DNA of 64,000 nt from Aporrectodea caliginosa (Eukaryota > Annelida > Clitellata > Crassiclitellata > Lumbricidae), in NCBI GenBank assembly GCA_020284085.1, contig JACEVL010000046.1, positions 124,001 to 188,000 of the forward strand, read 5' to 3'. The translations under genes and the position numbers were made by a program. How positions within the stretch are numbered: position 1 is the first letter of the stretch; the number at the start of each line of letters is the position of its first letter. Under the pieces are notes generated by a model. It saw only the letters and a program-made list of their open reading frames with translations, had not been told where the DNA came from and did no database searches. This document shows positions 45,330 to 58,898 of the stretch, one piece after another.

Positions 45330-47585
45330 TTCTATAATTCTGTCAAACTTTCCATGTCAAAATATATGTATATAAACTTTATTCATGACAAATGGGCAAC
45401 ACAAAAGTAACACACATACAACGAAGGAGAAACAACAGAAAAATATACACATTAAATGAGAAAAAATAAGCAGCTCAAATAAGAAGTAAACGTCTTTCAT
45501 AAACAGTTGCTCTGAAGTCACTGTTACAATTTTGCAACATCTCATAGCTCTCATAAAGTATCTTCCTGTCGTTGTGCAAACAATGCATGCAGATCAGTTA
45601 GTACGGTGTTAATACTGTAGATTAACTTGCACAATACTGCCTAACATCAATGTCAGTCGGAATCTGTAAATAACCAACATACATAAAAATGCCAATCAAT
45701 CATTTGTGTCATTTACTTTCAAAATCCTCCAAAATATTGTGTTCCATGCATTTGTCAACCTTGCATGCTTACTTTTGGTATATAAAACACGTTAACATGC
45801 AAAGACGAGTAGTGGCTCTCAATGTGCATCAAATAAGTGCAACCAAACAATTTCATCCATGCACTCTTTAGAGAGATACTATAACAGACTTGTAACATTT
45901 TCAAATTATTTCACTGATCCTCAGTTTAAACTGTCTTTTGCAATCAAAATGACGAGTAGTTTGCTTTTCAGCAAGGTCAGATTAATACAGATAACTGTTA
46001 TACAGCTAAAAAAGGTACATCTCAAACAACTTTGCAATATTAGAACTAAGTATTATATCATTGTAGTTGCTACTATGTGATAGTACCAATTTTATTTTAC
46101 ACAAGAATTATTATTATTATTATTATAAACATTTTTAATGCACACAGTAATGCAAATAGGGTGGCGCAGTTAGTCAGTTGCCATGGAAGTGCAGTTAGAT
46201 ATCCACCTGTTTCAAAGCCAATGAGAAATGTGAGTTCTGATGCTTTTCTTGAAAGAAGAAAAGCAGTTTGAGCAATGGATAAACATTGGTAGTCAATTTC
46301 ATACCCTGGGGGTATCAACACTGAATGCACGAAGGCCCATGACTGTGCTACATCTAGGCTCAACCAAATGAAAACTTCAGAGCATCATCAGCATAATTCT
46401 GTAATTCCACTCCAAAGTGATTTTGCCATCACCAAGATGCTTGGTACATATCCATAATGCAATTTGCTGTTAAACAGTAAAGTTAGCAAAGATTTAGCCA
46501 TTAGGTGTGCATATAAGTTGTTCAGGTTCTATGCCATCAACACCTGCAGCTTTACCACATTTCAGTTCACATAAACATTTAATAAGGTCAAGATACTCTG
46601 ATGTCGTCTTGACCAGCCTTGCTTTATATTTATTAATATAGTCTTGTACACACCCCACAAATTCATCACTCAATGTCTTATTTATTCATTAAGGAAATTT
46701 CTATAGCACCTCTTCAAGAAGCCTACTCAGAAGCTTAACTGTGCAACATACTTACAAAGGTGATAACAACACAATATGCAACGAAATGTTACACCTATTA
46801 AGGTGCACAGTGCCCACAAATAAAAAGCAATCAATTAAGTAACTCGGACGATTGCAATTATTGTTCACCAATAAATATTAGTGATAGAACTTAATAGCAT
46901 TGAATCGATAAGGCACTTGTTGATATGTCAATGTCATGTTGATACAGTTTCACAGCTACAAAAACAGAAATTGATGGAGAGGTCATTCATGTCAATCAAA
47001 AGGGATCTGGCAAACCATTCAGGACAAGAATTACACAGACAAGAAAAAATATATGTTCACTTTTTCATGCAACGCTGTGACCAATATAAGAATTTATTAT
47101 TGGGTAGGTTCCTCAAAGTTACAGCGCTGTACTAGCCGCTGTCGAACATGCTGTCTATCAGTCTATGTTGATTTTCCTTTTCTGTCATGAGAGTTTGTAA
47201 AGAATGCAGCACATTTAAGTAGGACTTCATTGCCAGTGACCGGCAAACTTCGTGCTTCTACGGTTCCTACAATTGCACAACAAGTTCAGAACAAATAAAA
47301 AATCAGACGCTTGCCCAATAAGAAGTTAATAAGAAGTTGCTATACTGATTGAACCCAGAACATCAAAAGCAATATTCAGAAGAGGTTAAGAATGATGTCA
47401 TAGAAAGAGCTTTTATCGGTGAAAAAGATGAGTTTATTAAGAAGTGAGTACACAGTAGAGCATGAATTTAACTTTTTCTGACGTAATTATTTATTAACCA
47501 TTTCAATTCCATTACACAACATGTACCATACATCAAATATTCATTACATTAAACATGCGTGTGTTTATGCATTGCATTGTTTATA

Positions 47586-47595
<10 letters not shown>
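45330..47595. other. Core of giant structure, left part
   Basis: No gene. A short LINE/SINE tail at 46684-46740 (minus) and AT-rich DNA. The open frames here are short and lack splice context. Confidence 0.45.

Positions 47596-47596
<1 letters not shown>

Positions 47597-47649
<53 letters not shown>
47597..47649. repeat. TA microsatellite
   Basis: Uninterrupted AT dinucleotide run. Confidence 0.95.
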
Positions 47650-47652
<3 letters not shown>

Positions 47653-47689
47653 GAAAAGAAATTACATTCACATGATTATTTTTGGAATG

Positions 47690-47890
47690 CAGACTACTAT
47701 CAGGCAATGTGCTCTTTTTCGACTGCTGGCCCCACGACCTGGAATGGGCTCCTTGTTGCACATTGCCTAGTGCCTTGAGGTCAAACTAACGTTCTTTACT
47801 AAATTAAAGTCTTATTTAGCCATAATCTAACCAGGAGCGTTCCTGAGTAGATTATCTTGAAGGGTGCAATATAAAAATTCTTTAATAATA
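47690..47890 (+). mobile_element. CR1/L2-like LINE 3' end
   Basis: FSTAGPTTWNGLL...LFSHNLTRSVPE then the GGGTGCAATATAAAAA tail. Frame broken. Confidence 0.65.
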
Positions 47891-48439
47891 AAAACATGAA
47901 AGATGTTGAAGATTTAACCTTAATTGTTACAGAAAAATCTTCTTGAGGTAGCCACGTGCACCTGCATATAATATAACCTAAGTACTTGTACTAGTACTTT
48001 AGACTAAAGCACTTGTGATCTTACTTGTACTTGAAAACTTAGTACTTGTACTTGAAACCTAAGTACTTAAAACATCTCTGAAAATTAATGAGCATCTCAC
48101 TTACAGGAAGAATTCGACAAAGGTTTGGCTGGGCCTCGGTTCCTGAAATCTGTTTCTTGGTAGGTGAATTCGAAGCTGGCACAGCATTTTCACCACATAT
48201 CAGGCTTTACACTCTACAATCACGTAAATAAATCGATCTAAATAATCAAAATCTAATGCACAAAAGTCCATTCATAGTGAAGAAGGGCAGTACTTTAATA
48301 TAGCATGAGAGGCAACCATGGTTAGCAACCTCATTCTTCTTAGCTTTGGAATATGAGGGCAGGTGGCCAGTCCTCCCCTCATCGTCTGATCTTCCCACTG
48401 ACATGGTATTACAGTCAGTGTACTTGCTATAACCAAAAT

Positions 48440-48745
48440 TGGAATCCAATGAAATAAGTGTGTTCCTTATTAGACGCTGGCAAACACACGGCGCTTTACA
48501 TTCAAAGTTATCGAATAGTAGCAGAAAAGTTAGTAAAAGTCTGCACCCATCCAAACACCAGTTTACTAGCACTTTCGAGCACGTTGTTTCCGTTATAACA
48601 TCAGCCAATCAGTTATAATAATCTTCTTTATTGAAACAATCCGGTTGACAAACCGCAACCGGTTACAGTGTACAGTTATGCAATTGAAACAATTCACAAG
48701 AACACAAATGACAGAAGACATAAATCTTAACTACTAACAGAACAA
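48440..48745. repeat. LINE-type 3' ends with TTTATTAGACGC and CAACCGGTTAC motifs
   Basis: 48440-48545 matches 49775-49865; 48625-48745 matches 61000-61110 in inverted orientation. Both look like minus-strand retrotransposon 3' ends with an AATAAA-like signal. Confidence 0.55.
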
Positions 48746-48761
48746 ACGGGGTTAGCTCAAA

Positions 48762-49092
48762 GGATAAATCTTCTGCGGCGGAATTTTCCGCCACAGAGGT
48801 AACATTTTCGACACAATTCTGCGGCAGAAGCGCTTTGCGCATGCGCAACCTTCGGCGCATGCGCATTGTTCAAAATGCGGTACTTCTATAAATTGGCGTC
48901 GTGAGGGTCGGTTAGGGTCAGGTTTGGCCTCGTGAGTGTCGGTTAGGGTCAGGTTAAGCGCTGTAACGGTCGGTTAGGGTCAGTGTTAGGGTTAGAGTTG
49001 TTTTTAGATAAAATAATGTCCAAAAAATTCCGCCGCAGAAGTAAATTTTCGCGGGTTGCGTGGCGGCATTTTCCGCCGCAGAAGATTTATCC
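48762..49092. mobile_element. MITE with telomere-like interior
   Basis: Perfect inverted ends GGATAAATCTTCTGCGGCGG. The interior (48905-49000) has several GGTTAGGGTCAGG units resembling degenerate TTAGGG telomere repeats. Confidence 0.75.
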
Positions 49093-50705
49093 ATACGATA
49101 TACTACCTATTCAAATATGTATTTGTTAATGATGTCCATTCGGATCAGACTTACACAATTAATTTCGGGGATCCGGCCAAAATTCCTTTCGGGGATTCGG
49201 CCAGCACCCGAACAGACAACCAGCAATACACGGCGCTAATTGCAGCCTACAAAGCATGTCCGCCTACGGAACTCGATCTCGGTACCTCTCGCTCTCTATG
49301 CCAGTGTGCTATCCAATGCGCTATCGGGCCCTTGGTTGCTGTTTAACGACACTGTGTCATAACAAAGATGATTAGTGTCGCCCTCCTCCTTTATCTAGGC
49401 TTGGGACTAGCACTACCACAGGTAGGGTTGAATTCACTATCGGGCCCCCAAGTAATTAGGCATTATAATTACTCTACGCTCTAAACATAATATTATACCA
49501 AAGATGTTAGAGCCGTAGCTCTAACATCTTTGATTATACTGCATTGCACATTTCAAATTAACAAATGGACAGTTAAATAAGAGCAAATTTTTGTAGCAAT
49601 CTGCGTGGATTAAATAGATACCTTTTCAGAAATATTTCCTCTTGGAAAGGTGATAATCACGCCATGCTGGAAAACGGAAACGGAAGAGATCTGAGAGAGA
49701 GAGATTACCAGGGTTTAACGACGTCTTATGACAAGAGATCTGCTTCTCTACCGCGATTCCAATGAAATAAGTAAGTAAGTAAGTGTGTTCTTTATTAGAC
49801 GCTGCAAACGCACGGCGCTTTACATTCAAAAGTATCGAATAGTAGCAGAAAAATTAGTAAAAGTTAACTAAAACCACACTAGCGTAGTTGTGCAGCATCC
49901 TAGCCAGGAAACCGCGCCTGGTGAGGGAATCAAATCTAGAAAGAAAAGGGTTATGTGATCGTGGTCGCAGATCGTGACCAGAATAACTGTATAGACAGAG
50001 GGAAGTAGGTAATGGAGGATACACACGATCAATTCTTGATTTTTATTTTTATTATAAATAGACAATGAGTACTTCTGGTAGAATAATAATTAATCACACT
50101 GTATGGTTTACTCTGTAAAACATGATTCGGCCTACAAGATCCTTCTGTCTGCCTGCCTGACTATCTGGATTTTGACCCCTTGCCTATCGATTCTGTTTTG
50201 ATTAAGCGCCTGTGAGTAAGCTGGTTCCTGCGACTTCGCTTTTGTGGGCGCTGTAGAAATATCGAGTTTACGATTTTCCATCTGTAGCAGTTACCACTGC
50301 TTCGCCGTGACATAGTGCCGTTAAACAGAAGCTAACTATACCTAGGACTATTCGTAGGCTAATAATAGTCCCAGGCTATACCCACAATTACACTTCGATC
50401 GATGTCGCTTCGAGTGAAATGGTAGTTAAAAAAACATTTTAAGAAGCCTGGTCAAAAATCTTATACTAGCCTGTCTCCTTGGATTCGAACCCGTACTAGC
50501 GACAACATGTATTGTAGCCCTATGTCGACTACATAGAGAGCTTCATGCATACTAGAAGCCTAAATCTTTAGACCTGAAAATTAAGGCAGATGTAAATTTT
50601 GTAGAAAGATGGATTTCTTCCACTGATGAACAAAGGAATGGGAGAAAGTGGTCAGACGTTGAGAAAAGCAACATGACAACTTAAGACTGCGATGACCATA
50701 CAGTG
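49093..50705. other. Core of giant structure, right part
   Basis: No gene. Repeat 49775-49865 with a GTAA tail, LINE 3' UTR-like sequence at 50140-50280, and an isolated B-box-like sequence near 50480. Confidence 0.45.
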
Positions 50706-50900
<195 letters not shown>

Positions 50901-51355
50901 ATTATTATATAATATAATAAGCGTGTGCGTGCTTGCGTGCGTGTGTGTCACAGTGTGTGTGTGTGTGTTAGTGTGTGTGTGCGTGCGCGCGCGTGTAAAT
51001 CTATATGCGGTGCGTGGGCTTTTAGAAAGTGAGGGATAGGGAGACTTGGTCAGTTCATCAGTGGAAATTCGATAGGCCTGTCTAGCCATTCCATTGAAGG
51101 CCTGGCTCCTCCGTAGGCTAAGGCAGCTTGCCGCCTTACCACAGGAGTACAGCGCCTCTGCTTTCTTCGCACAGCGGGCAGCGGCACATGCTGAGATCCT
51201 TGTTCCCCGTTCACGGACTGTTATTAGGCAGGGCATGGAGGCCTTAATCTGAGTCCACGGGCAGGGGCGGTGTTCTCCGTGGGCTCTGGCTGGCCCTGCG
51301 ACTGGAAATGAACACCAATAGCTCATTCTACCCTGTTCATCTCTGGCCTTAAGAT

Positions 51356-51570
<215 letters not shown>

Positions 51571-51684
51571 TAGTAACTGCTATGGCAACGGGAGGCTATC
51601 TAATGCACTGATTGCATACCAAAGCCAAGCCCTTGATCAAGTCACCATCCAAGTCATCACCTATGGTGGATACGGAAAGAGGTG

Positions 51685-51780
<96 letters not shown>
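51685..51780. repeat. ACAG tetranucleotide microsatellite
   Basis: Perfect (GACA)n run of about 95 bases. Confidence 0.95.
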
Positions 51781-51783
<3 letters not shown>

Positions 51784-51839
51784 GAGAGAGGAAGGCGGAC
51801 AGAGATACACTAGAAATGGAAACTTGGGTAGTTACATAA

Positions 51840-53038
51840 AGAAGCCATATGCATAACATATAGACAGATCTGCCTTCTATATGAAATGCAGATGGTTAAA
51901 CCATCTTATATCTATGTGGTATACAGCTGGTATAAGTAAGGTGGTTACATAAAGAAGCCATATGCATATCATATAGCATATAGACAGATCTGCCTTCTAT
52001 ATGAAATGCAGATGGTTAAACCATCTTGGAACTATGTAGTATACAACTGGTATAGGTAAGGTGGTTACATAAAGAAGCCATATGCATATCATATAACATA
52101 TAGACAGATCTGCCTTCTATATGAAATGCAGATGGTTAAACCATCTTGGATCTATGTTGTATACAACTGGTATAGGTAAGGTGGTTACATAAAGAAGCCA
52201 TATGCATAACATATAGACAGATCTGCCTTCTATATGAAATGCAGATGGTTAAACCATCTTGGATCTATGTTGTATACAACTGGTATAGGTAAGGTGGTTA
52301 CATAAAGAAGCCATATGCATATCATATAACATACATGTATAGACAGATCTGCCTTCTATATGAAATGCAGATGGTTAAACCATCTTGGATCTATGTTGTA
52401 TACAACTGGTATAAGTAAGGTGGTTACATAAAGAAGCCATATGCATAACATATAGACAGATCTGCCTTCTATATGAAATGCAGATGGTTAAACCATCTTG
52501 GATCTATGTTGTATACAACTGGTATAAGTAAGGTGGTTACATAAAGAAGCCATATGCATAACATATAGACAGATCTGCCTTCTATATGAAATGCAGATGG
52601 TTAAACCATCTTGGATCTATGTTGTATACAACTGGTATAGGTAAGGTGGTTACGTAAAGAAGCCATATGCATATCATATAACATACATGTATAGACAGAT
52701 CTGCCTTCTATATGAAATGCAGATGGTTAAACCATCTTGGATCTATGTTGTATACAACTGGTATAAGTAAGGTGGTTACATAAAGAAGCCATATGCATAA
52801 CATATAGACAGATCTGCCTTCTATATGAAATGCAGATGGTTAAACCATCTTGGATCTATGTTGTATACAACTGGTATAGGTAAGGTGGTTACGTAAAGAA
52901 GCCATATGCATATCATATAACATATAGACAGATCTGCCTTCTATATGAAATGCAGATGGTTAAACCATCTTGGATCTATGTGGTATACAACTGGTATAAG
53001 TAAGGTGGTTACATAAAGAAGCCATATGCATATCATAT
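51840..53038. repeat. 113-126-bp satellite array
   Basis: About ten units with GACAGATCTGCCTTCTATAT; length varies through insertion of ATCATATAACATACATGT. Homologous to the 92-bp array when reversed. Confidence 0.92.
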
Positions 53039-53100
53039 CAATCAATCAATCAATCAAATTTATATAGCGCCCCTTCATGATCCCTACTCAGAGGCAGTTG
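53038..53100 (-). repeat. SINE/LINE tail fragment
   Basis: AATC repeat followed by TTTATATAGCGCCCCTTC and CTACTCAGAGGC on the minus strand. It interrupts the end of satellite 2. Confidence 0.7.
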
Positions 53101-54499
53101 CCTCCTCTTGCTTCTTCATATACTGGAACTTCTATTGACCAATGAACCCAATGACCAGGATTTTGCCAATGGTCTGTGAAGTTGCCTCCTCTTGAATTTA
53201 AGTCTCTTTACGTGCCTGCATACCGTATAGCATCTTGAAGATGCTCTGCAGTCGAGGCATGCATCGTCACAATCAACTTTGTGCCAATGTGGCAATGTCT
53301 TTCAATAAAATTGTTAAAACTGTTTTTTGTCTATCGACTATAATACCGGTTTAAGGTGTGTGTTTGTGTGAGTGCGTGTGTGTGTCTGTGCGTGCGTGTG
53401 TAACGCGTGCGTGTGTGTGTGCCCAAAATTGAGAGGTGACTCAGCAAACACCGCTTGGCCCGTATTGGCAAGTCTCCATTGCTGCAATAAAAATGTCCTT
53501 TACCGGAAATTAGTACCAATAATCCGAGAGTCTTTGTCAAAATGTAGGCCTATACCATTTAACACTAAATTCCATCTTTTGAACCATCCTGTTAACATTA
53601 GTTTTATATTTTGATTCTATCTTTATTATTCTTTTGAATTTGCTGTAATCAGTTGCGGTGTGCCAGCTGTTTTGTGTGTGCCAATAAACGAATAAAATAA
53701 TAAATATGAGAGTCGGAGATCTACATGTGCACCTGCATATTGCTGCTCTAAAGCATGACTGCTCGGAAGTTTTATTTTGATTAGTATTCCTTCATTAGCA
53801 ACAACATCTATAGGCATATGGGACTTGATATTCTCATGCTTTTCTTGCAATTTTTGTATGCATTGATAATGTAGATTTTGTATGGTACGCATGTGACATA
53901 CAACATATGGATGTACCATATGTAAGCCATATACAGCCCATATGGGCAAAATTGTCATATGGTTAACACATGTTTACCATATGACTTTGCTGTTGGGGTA
54001 GGTTATCAATATCTCGAGACACACAAAACGCCTGGCCTAGACCGAACACCACGAAGTCACCAAAACTCCACCTCTCGCTATCTTTCCACAGGTCTTTCAC
54101 TCGAAACTGAAAACACTGCTTTTGACAAATCCTATCCTTAATCCAACCAGTGCCGGCGCTAGGGTACTGGAGGCCCCCCAAAGCCTTACTTGAGGCCCCC
54201 TCCAAATAACTTCGAAAAATACACTGCAAATGGGATTGATCAAACGTCCAGTCTCTGTCTCGTTAAACCCAGCTCTTTCACAACAATAGAAACAGCTAAA
54301 TCAATGCAGTAGGCCCTACATGTATATTATATACATCTTATATAGTATATACAGTATATACTATATAGGCATCAATAGGCCTATTTGGCATCGATACTGG
54401 AGCTCGTGTCTCAGGAAACTGCTTTCGTCTCTCCTTCTTTTCTGCGAATCGTTCCAATAGCTCGTCATAGTTCAGCTTTCAGGCAGTTTCACTTTCAAT

Positions 54500-54691
54500 T
54501 TAAATCATTGCCACTTGCCAGGGATGCTGAGCATGATGGAGCATGATGCTGAGCATGATGGAACGATTAAATGTTTTAATTAGCTTCACTGTGCTAAAAC
54601 TGCTCTCAGCACTGGCCACTGTAACTGGGTTGGTAAGAAGAATCCTCAGTGCAATTGACAGATTGGGATAAAAGTCATGAAGTTCATTCAC
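54500..54691 (-). pseudogene. hAT transposase C-terminal dimerisation fragment
   Basis: FYPNLSIALRILLTNPVTVASAESSFS followed by KLIKTF is the classic hAT dimerisation signature. The rest of the transposase is missing or broken. Confidence 0.85.
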
Positions 54692-55284
54692 ATAAATGTA
54701 CTGTAGAATGTCTCATGCTTTTGTTAGCTGTTTTGTTGTTTGCAGTCTTTCGTCGAGACAATCAGGCTGATTGTCTCGACGAAAGACTGCAACAAAACGT
54801 GAAATCTCCATTAGAAGTTCATTTGTTTCTATGTCTCCCATCTTCTCAAAGAGGTAAAGACAATGTTTTGCAGTTGATTGGTATCGTGTATTTTAACGAG
54901 TGTGTCATAACGATACAGAAATCCAAAAATGCTGTTCCAATCCTTGATATGCTGGAACCGTGACTGAACTGAAACCAGCGCCTCATCCAGAAGTTTGTAG
55001 AAGAAATCTGCTCGGATGTAGCCTATATAAGTCTATTCATTTCATCTGCACATTCGTAGTAAAACTGCATGAGCTTTTCTGCGTCGGTTTCTCATTTCAG
55101 GGAAAGTGGTGCTCACCTCCATTTCTTCTGCAATTTTCTGTGCACTTGTAATAGCAGATTCAAATCCAGGTTAACGATACCTCTGTAGGAAGTCTTCATT
55201 GGCTTCTAGTTCTAGTTCACGTTCCAGCGTATCAATTGTCCATTTTGCTTAGATATATAATCCGGTGCTTGGGTTTCAGAAACA

Positions 55285-55785
55285 AACGGTCACAAATAGG
55301 CTTAATGATCAGCTAAATTTGGAGGCCCCTAACAAACTGAAGGCCCCCAACTCACAAATAGGCTTAATGATCAGCTAAATTTGGAGGCCCCTAACAAACT
55401 GAAGGCCCCCAACTCACAAATAGGCTTAATGATCAGCTAAATTTGGAGGTCCCTAACAAACTGAAGGCCCCCAACTCACAAATAGGCTTAACGACCAGCC
55501 AAATTTGGAGGTCCCTAACAAACTGAAGGCCACACGTCACAAATAGGCTTAATGATCAGCTAAATTTGGAGGCCCCTAACAAACTGGAGGTCCCACGTCA
55601 CAAATAGGCTTTATGATCAGCTAAATTTGGAGGCCCCTAACAAACTGAAGGCCACACGTCACAAATAGGCTTAATGATCAGCTAAATTTGGAGGCCCTGA
55701 CAAACTGAAGGCCCCACGTCACAAATAGGCTTTGTGATCAGCTAAATTTGGAGGCCCCTAACAAACTAGAGGCCCCCCGACCGGG
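55285..55785. repeat. 62-bp tandem repeat inside hAT
   Basis: About eight units with GGCTTAATGATCAGCTAAAT and GAAGGCCCC. Point differences between units. Confidence 0.9.
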
Positions 55786-56004
55786 GGGGTTCGGGGGCCC
55801 TAGCGCCGGCACTGAATCCAACACTTCTCTCTGCATGCCTACCTCGACCGTCTGAACACCAAACACCATCCACCTTAGCCGCCTGCCTGACTCTCTGGAT
55901 TTTTACCCTCTGCCTATCGATTTTGTTTTGATTGAATAAGCTGGTTCACGCTACTTCGCTTTTGTGGGCGCTTTAGAAGTTCCGAGTTTACGATTACGAT
56001 TACC

Positions 56005-56460
56005 GCCACATCATCCGGCGCCCTGTCCTGAAATCACTCCATTGGCTCAAAATTCCTGAACGAATAGAATATAACGTCCTATCCCTCACCTACAACACAC
56101 TGAATTCAATCCTCCCAACCCTCGTAGGCCTATCTCCGTCAGTTGTTCACGGTCCATTAATTGCAACCTCTTCGTTCAACCCGGTCATCTTCCACCCTCA
56201 CACGTGCTGCTCCGGCGCTTCCGTCACCTCATCGCTTAAATTTGCAAATCGCTCCATATAGGCCTATCCATATTCCACAGCTGTACCGCCTCTTTGGAAC
56301 AAACTCGAGATCTCGCCTGTGCTACGACAAAATAGGCTATCCGATCCATCGCACACACTCACATAAACCTCGAGCACATAGCTCTAGCTTGCTATCTCTC
56401 GATCGACAGGTCTTCCACTAAAAACTGAAAACCATGCTTTTTCATAAATCCTATCGTCTA
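56005..56460 (+). pseudogene. LINE reverse-transcriptase C-terminal fragment
   Basis: Encodes LKSLHWLKIPERIEYNVLSL then TYNTLNSILPTL and further decayed parts, a CR1/L2-type ending. Several frameshifts. Confidence 0.75.
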
Positions 56461-56469
56461 AAATGGGTG

Positions 56470-57140
56470 GTGTAACTGGTGTTTAGAGTGGAAACGGTGA
56501 GGTTAGTAGGGGGAAGTGGAGGATTCAGGATAGCATTGGCGACAACTGACAATTAAAGCACTGTCTTTAGTTTCGAGTGAAAGACCTGTGGAGTGTGGAT
56601 AGATAGCAAGAGGCGAGCTTTCGATGAGTTCGTACAGGTGTTTGTCTTAATACAGAGGAAGTTTCTTCCAAAGAGGCGGAACAGCTATGGTCCATGGAGC
56701 GATATGCAACTTTAAGTGATGAGATGACGGAAGGGCGGAGCTGTGTTAGGGTGGAAGAGGAACGGCGGGGTTGAACGAAGTGGTTGGATCGTGAACCACT
56801 GACGTTGACAGGAGGGCTGGGAGGATTGAAGTAGGGCCTACGTTGTAGTTGAGTGATATGACTTTATGTTCTAGTCCTTCAGGTATTTTGAGCCAGTGAA
56901 GTGATTTGAGGAAAGGAGCGATATGGTGGTGTTTGGGGGTTTTGGTGACAGTACGGGCGAGGACATTCTGAATAGCTTGGAGGCGGTTTATTTGGGTGAT
57001 GTCTACACTGCATGTTCGGAAGAGACAATTACAGTAGTCCAATTTAACGTGAACCATATATGTTGCGATTTTAGATTCAGTTTTGAAGTCGAACATAGGG
57101 CGGATTCTGCGAATGCGAAGGTCACAGACATGCATGAAGC
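56470..57140 (-). pseudogene. LINE reverse-transcriptase C-terminal fragment, opposite strand
   Basis: Open part 56746-57135 encodes HVKLDYCNCLF, INRLQAIQNVLARTVT and FLKSLHWLKIPEGLE, the same family as 56005-56460 but reaching further upstream. The two copies lie tail to tail. Confidence 0.8.
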
Positions 57141-58110
57141 AAGAGCAATTGAGTTTAGGTAATGTGGTTGGCTCTTTAAATGGATTACCTATACGAAATT
57201 GCTGAGATTTGCCCCTATAACAATAGGGTATCTGACCGTAAGCTAATAATTAAGAAACCCTCTCAAAGTCGGAGGAATTTGTTAGTATGAAGTTTGTAGA
57301 CCCACATTCCTCTGCCATGACCGCATAGGGCACCCCACAGAGGCCCACATAGGCCTATTTTGCCCAACTTGTGAATCTCGGTCATGCTGAACCGCAATTA
57401 ACTGATGGTCTACAGTCGCTAAATTGCTCAGTCAGAGATGGTGGATCATCAAACTTTTCCCAATCAGGCGAACCTTTAGATGCGTTTAGGGTCTATCGTC
57501 TTTATATGCATGGTGGCCAAAAAGATATAAATTGCTCCCTTAATTTTCTGTACCACGGCAGTCTTTTACCTGTATTGGCCTAGCCTAGGCCACGTTATGA
57601 TAAGGACGCTATGAAAGTTTGTAGATTAGTTTAGATTAACTATTCGAAACACTAACTTAGGTCTGGCTACTTATTTTTTCTCTAATATCTTATCGACACC
57701 AAAAGGCACTGTCTTAAATCCAAATCTTTGTTATGACATACCCTGCCAGCATGTCCACTTGGAGCTGATATCGGACCCATGTAATACGTCCTATGGAAGT
57801 GCTAGAGTAGGCTAGGCCTAATACAGTGTATCCTAAATTTTTCAGCGTCGCATAGAAGCTGCGTCAGGCCGTCGATTTGTTTCCATTTAGCCTGGACATA
57901 ATTATAAGCTCTATCACTTCCTCTTTCAGCTTTCCACGATCCGAAATACCCAAAGGCTAAACAATTACTCTTTCAGCCAAAATGCAAACATCTAGCCTAC
58001 TTTGTTTTGCCATAGTCAAACAACATAGGCCTATATTGTTGCATAAACAGAGAGACAGAGACAGAGACAGGTATACCTACTATTATAGTATCGACAAAGG
58101 GTCTATATTT
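57141..58110. other. B2 upstream DNA, aligned to 5575-6290
   Basis: Matches the B1 upstream region from about 57720 onward (for example AAGCTCTATCAC and the AACAGAGAGACAGAGACAG area). No separate gene. Confidence 0.5.
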
Positions 58111-58725
58111 TGCATCTTACATCCATTAGGCCTATTAGTTAAAATGACGCTAAACCGGAGAACAAATCGAAGGATACCTTATAATAGCCATTTAGTCGCG
58201 TTTCTTCGGGTTACTGGCCTATAGCAGTAGGACTATTTTCATCCAGTTATTACTTTAAAGGATCATTGTAACCTACGGAGACTGCCTGTGAAAGAACATT
58301 GCAAATTTGGTCAACAGCCTAAAGACATTTGCAATATCGGAAAGTCAATAATGTTAAACTGTCGGATTTTAAACGTAGTGAATAGAACTGTGGAACTATT
58401 TCTTACCTATAAGAACAGTATGCCTGTAAAATCAGTAGCTGCCAATCAACACTAGGCCTATTGGTTAACAGCGTGTTATATTAAAATAGATTGATATAAT
58501 TATAACATATGGACCACAATCATCAGTTGTAACCCAGACCTGGCGTCAGTTGCTTCTGATAGGAACGTGGCTTTCAGTCATACTTTGAAATGTATTGCAC
58601 GCATATTGTTTACGAAACTTTACTAAATCTACAGAGATATAAATTTGCGATAACGATTTTTTTACGCTTACCTGAGAAAATAGAAAACCTTATTCGTTCA
58701 CGAGAGTAAAAGACGCTGCTACGAC

Positions 58726-58765
58726 ATGACGACAGTCCTTGTTTTCCTGATCTGCCTAAGAACTG
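58726..58765 (+). CDS. Gene B2: signal-peptide exon, gene runs off right edge
   Basis: ATG plus 13 codons and donor GTAAGA, phase 1, aligned with B1 exon 1 at 7110-7149 with conservative changes. About 600 bases of upstream sequence also align. No Ig exon was found before 64000; the intron is swollen by nested hATs, so the V exon should lie beyond the window. Without it, function is inferred only from B1. Confidence 0.65.
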
Positions 58766-58825
58766 GTAAGACTGCCTTTTATTCTGAAGCATAATAAATT
58801 GTATAGACCGGTTAAGCCTCATGCA

Positions 58826-58827
58826 GG

Positions 58828-58897
<70 letters not shown>

Positions 58898-58898
58898 A
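58826..58898. repeat. ATC microsatellite
   Basis: Perfect CAT/ATC run in B2 intron 1. Confidence 0.95.

Larger units (their letters stand above)
54148..55814 (-). mobile_element. hAT transposon with transposase remnant
   Basis: Perfect ends CAGTGCCGGCGCTAGGG and 8-bp duplication AATCCAAC (54140-54147 and 55815-55822). A minus-strand remnant of the hAT C-terminal dimerisation domain lies at 54500-54691. The 3' half is a 62-bp tandem array. Confidence 0.92.

Noticed and set aside
46881..47135. 84-codon open frame
   Set aside because: No motif, no homologue in the window, located within repeat-rich intergenic DNA.
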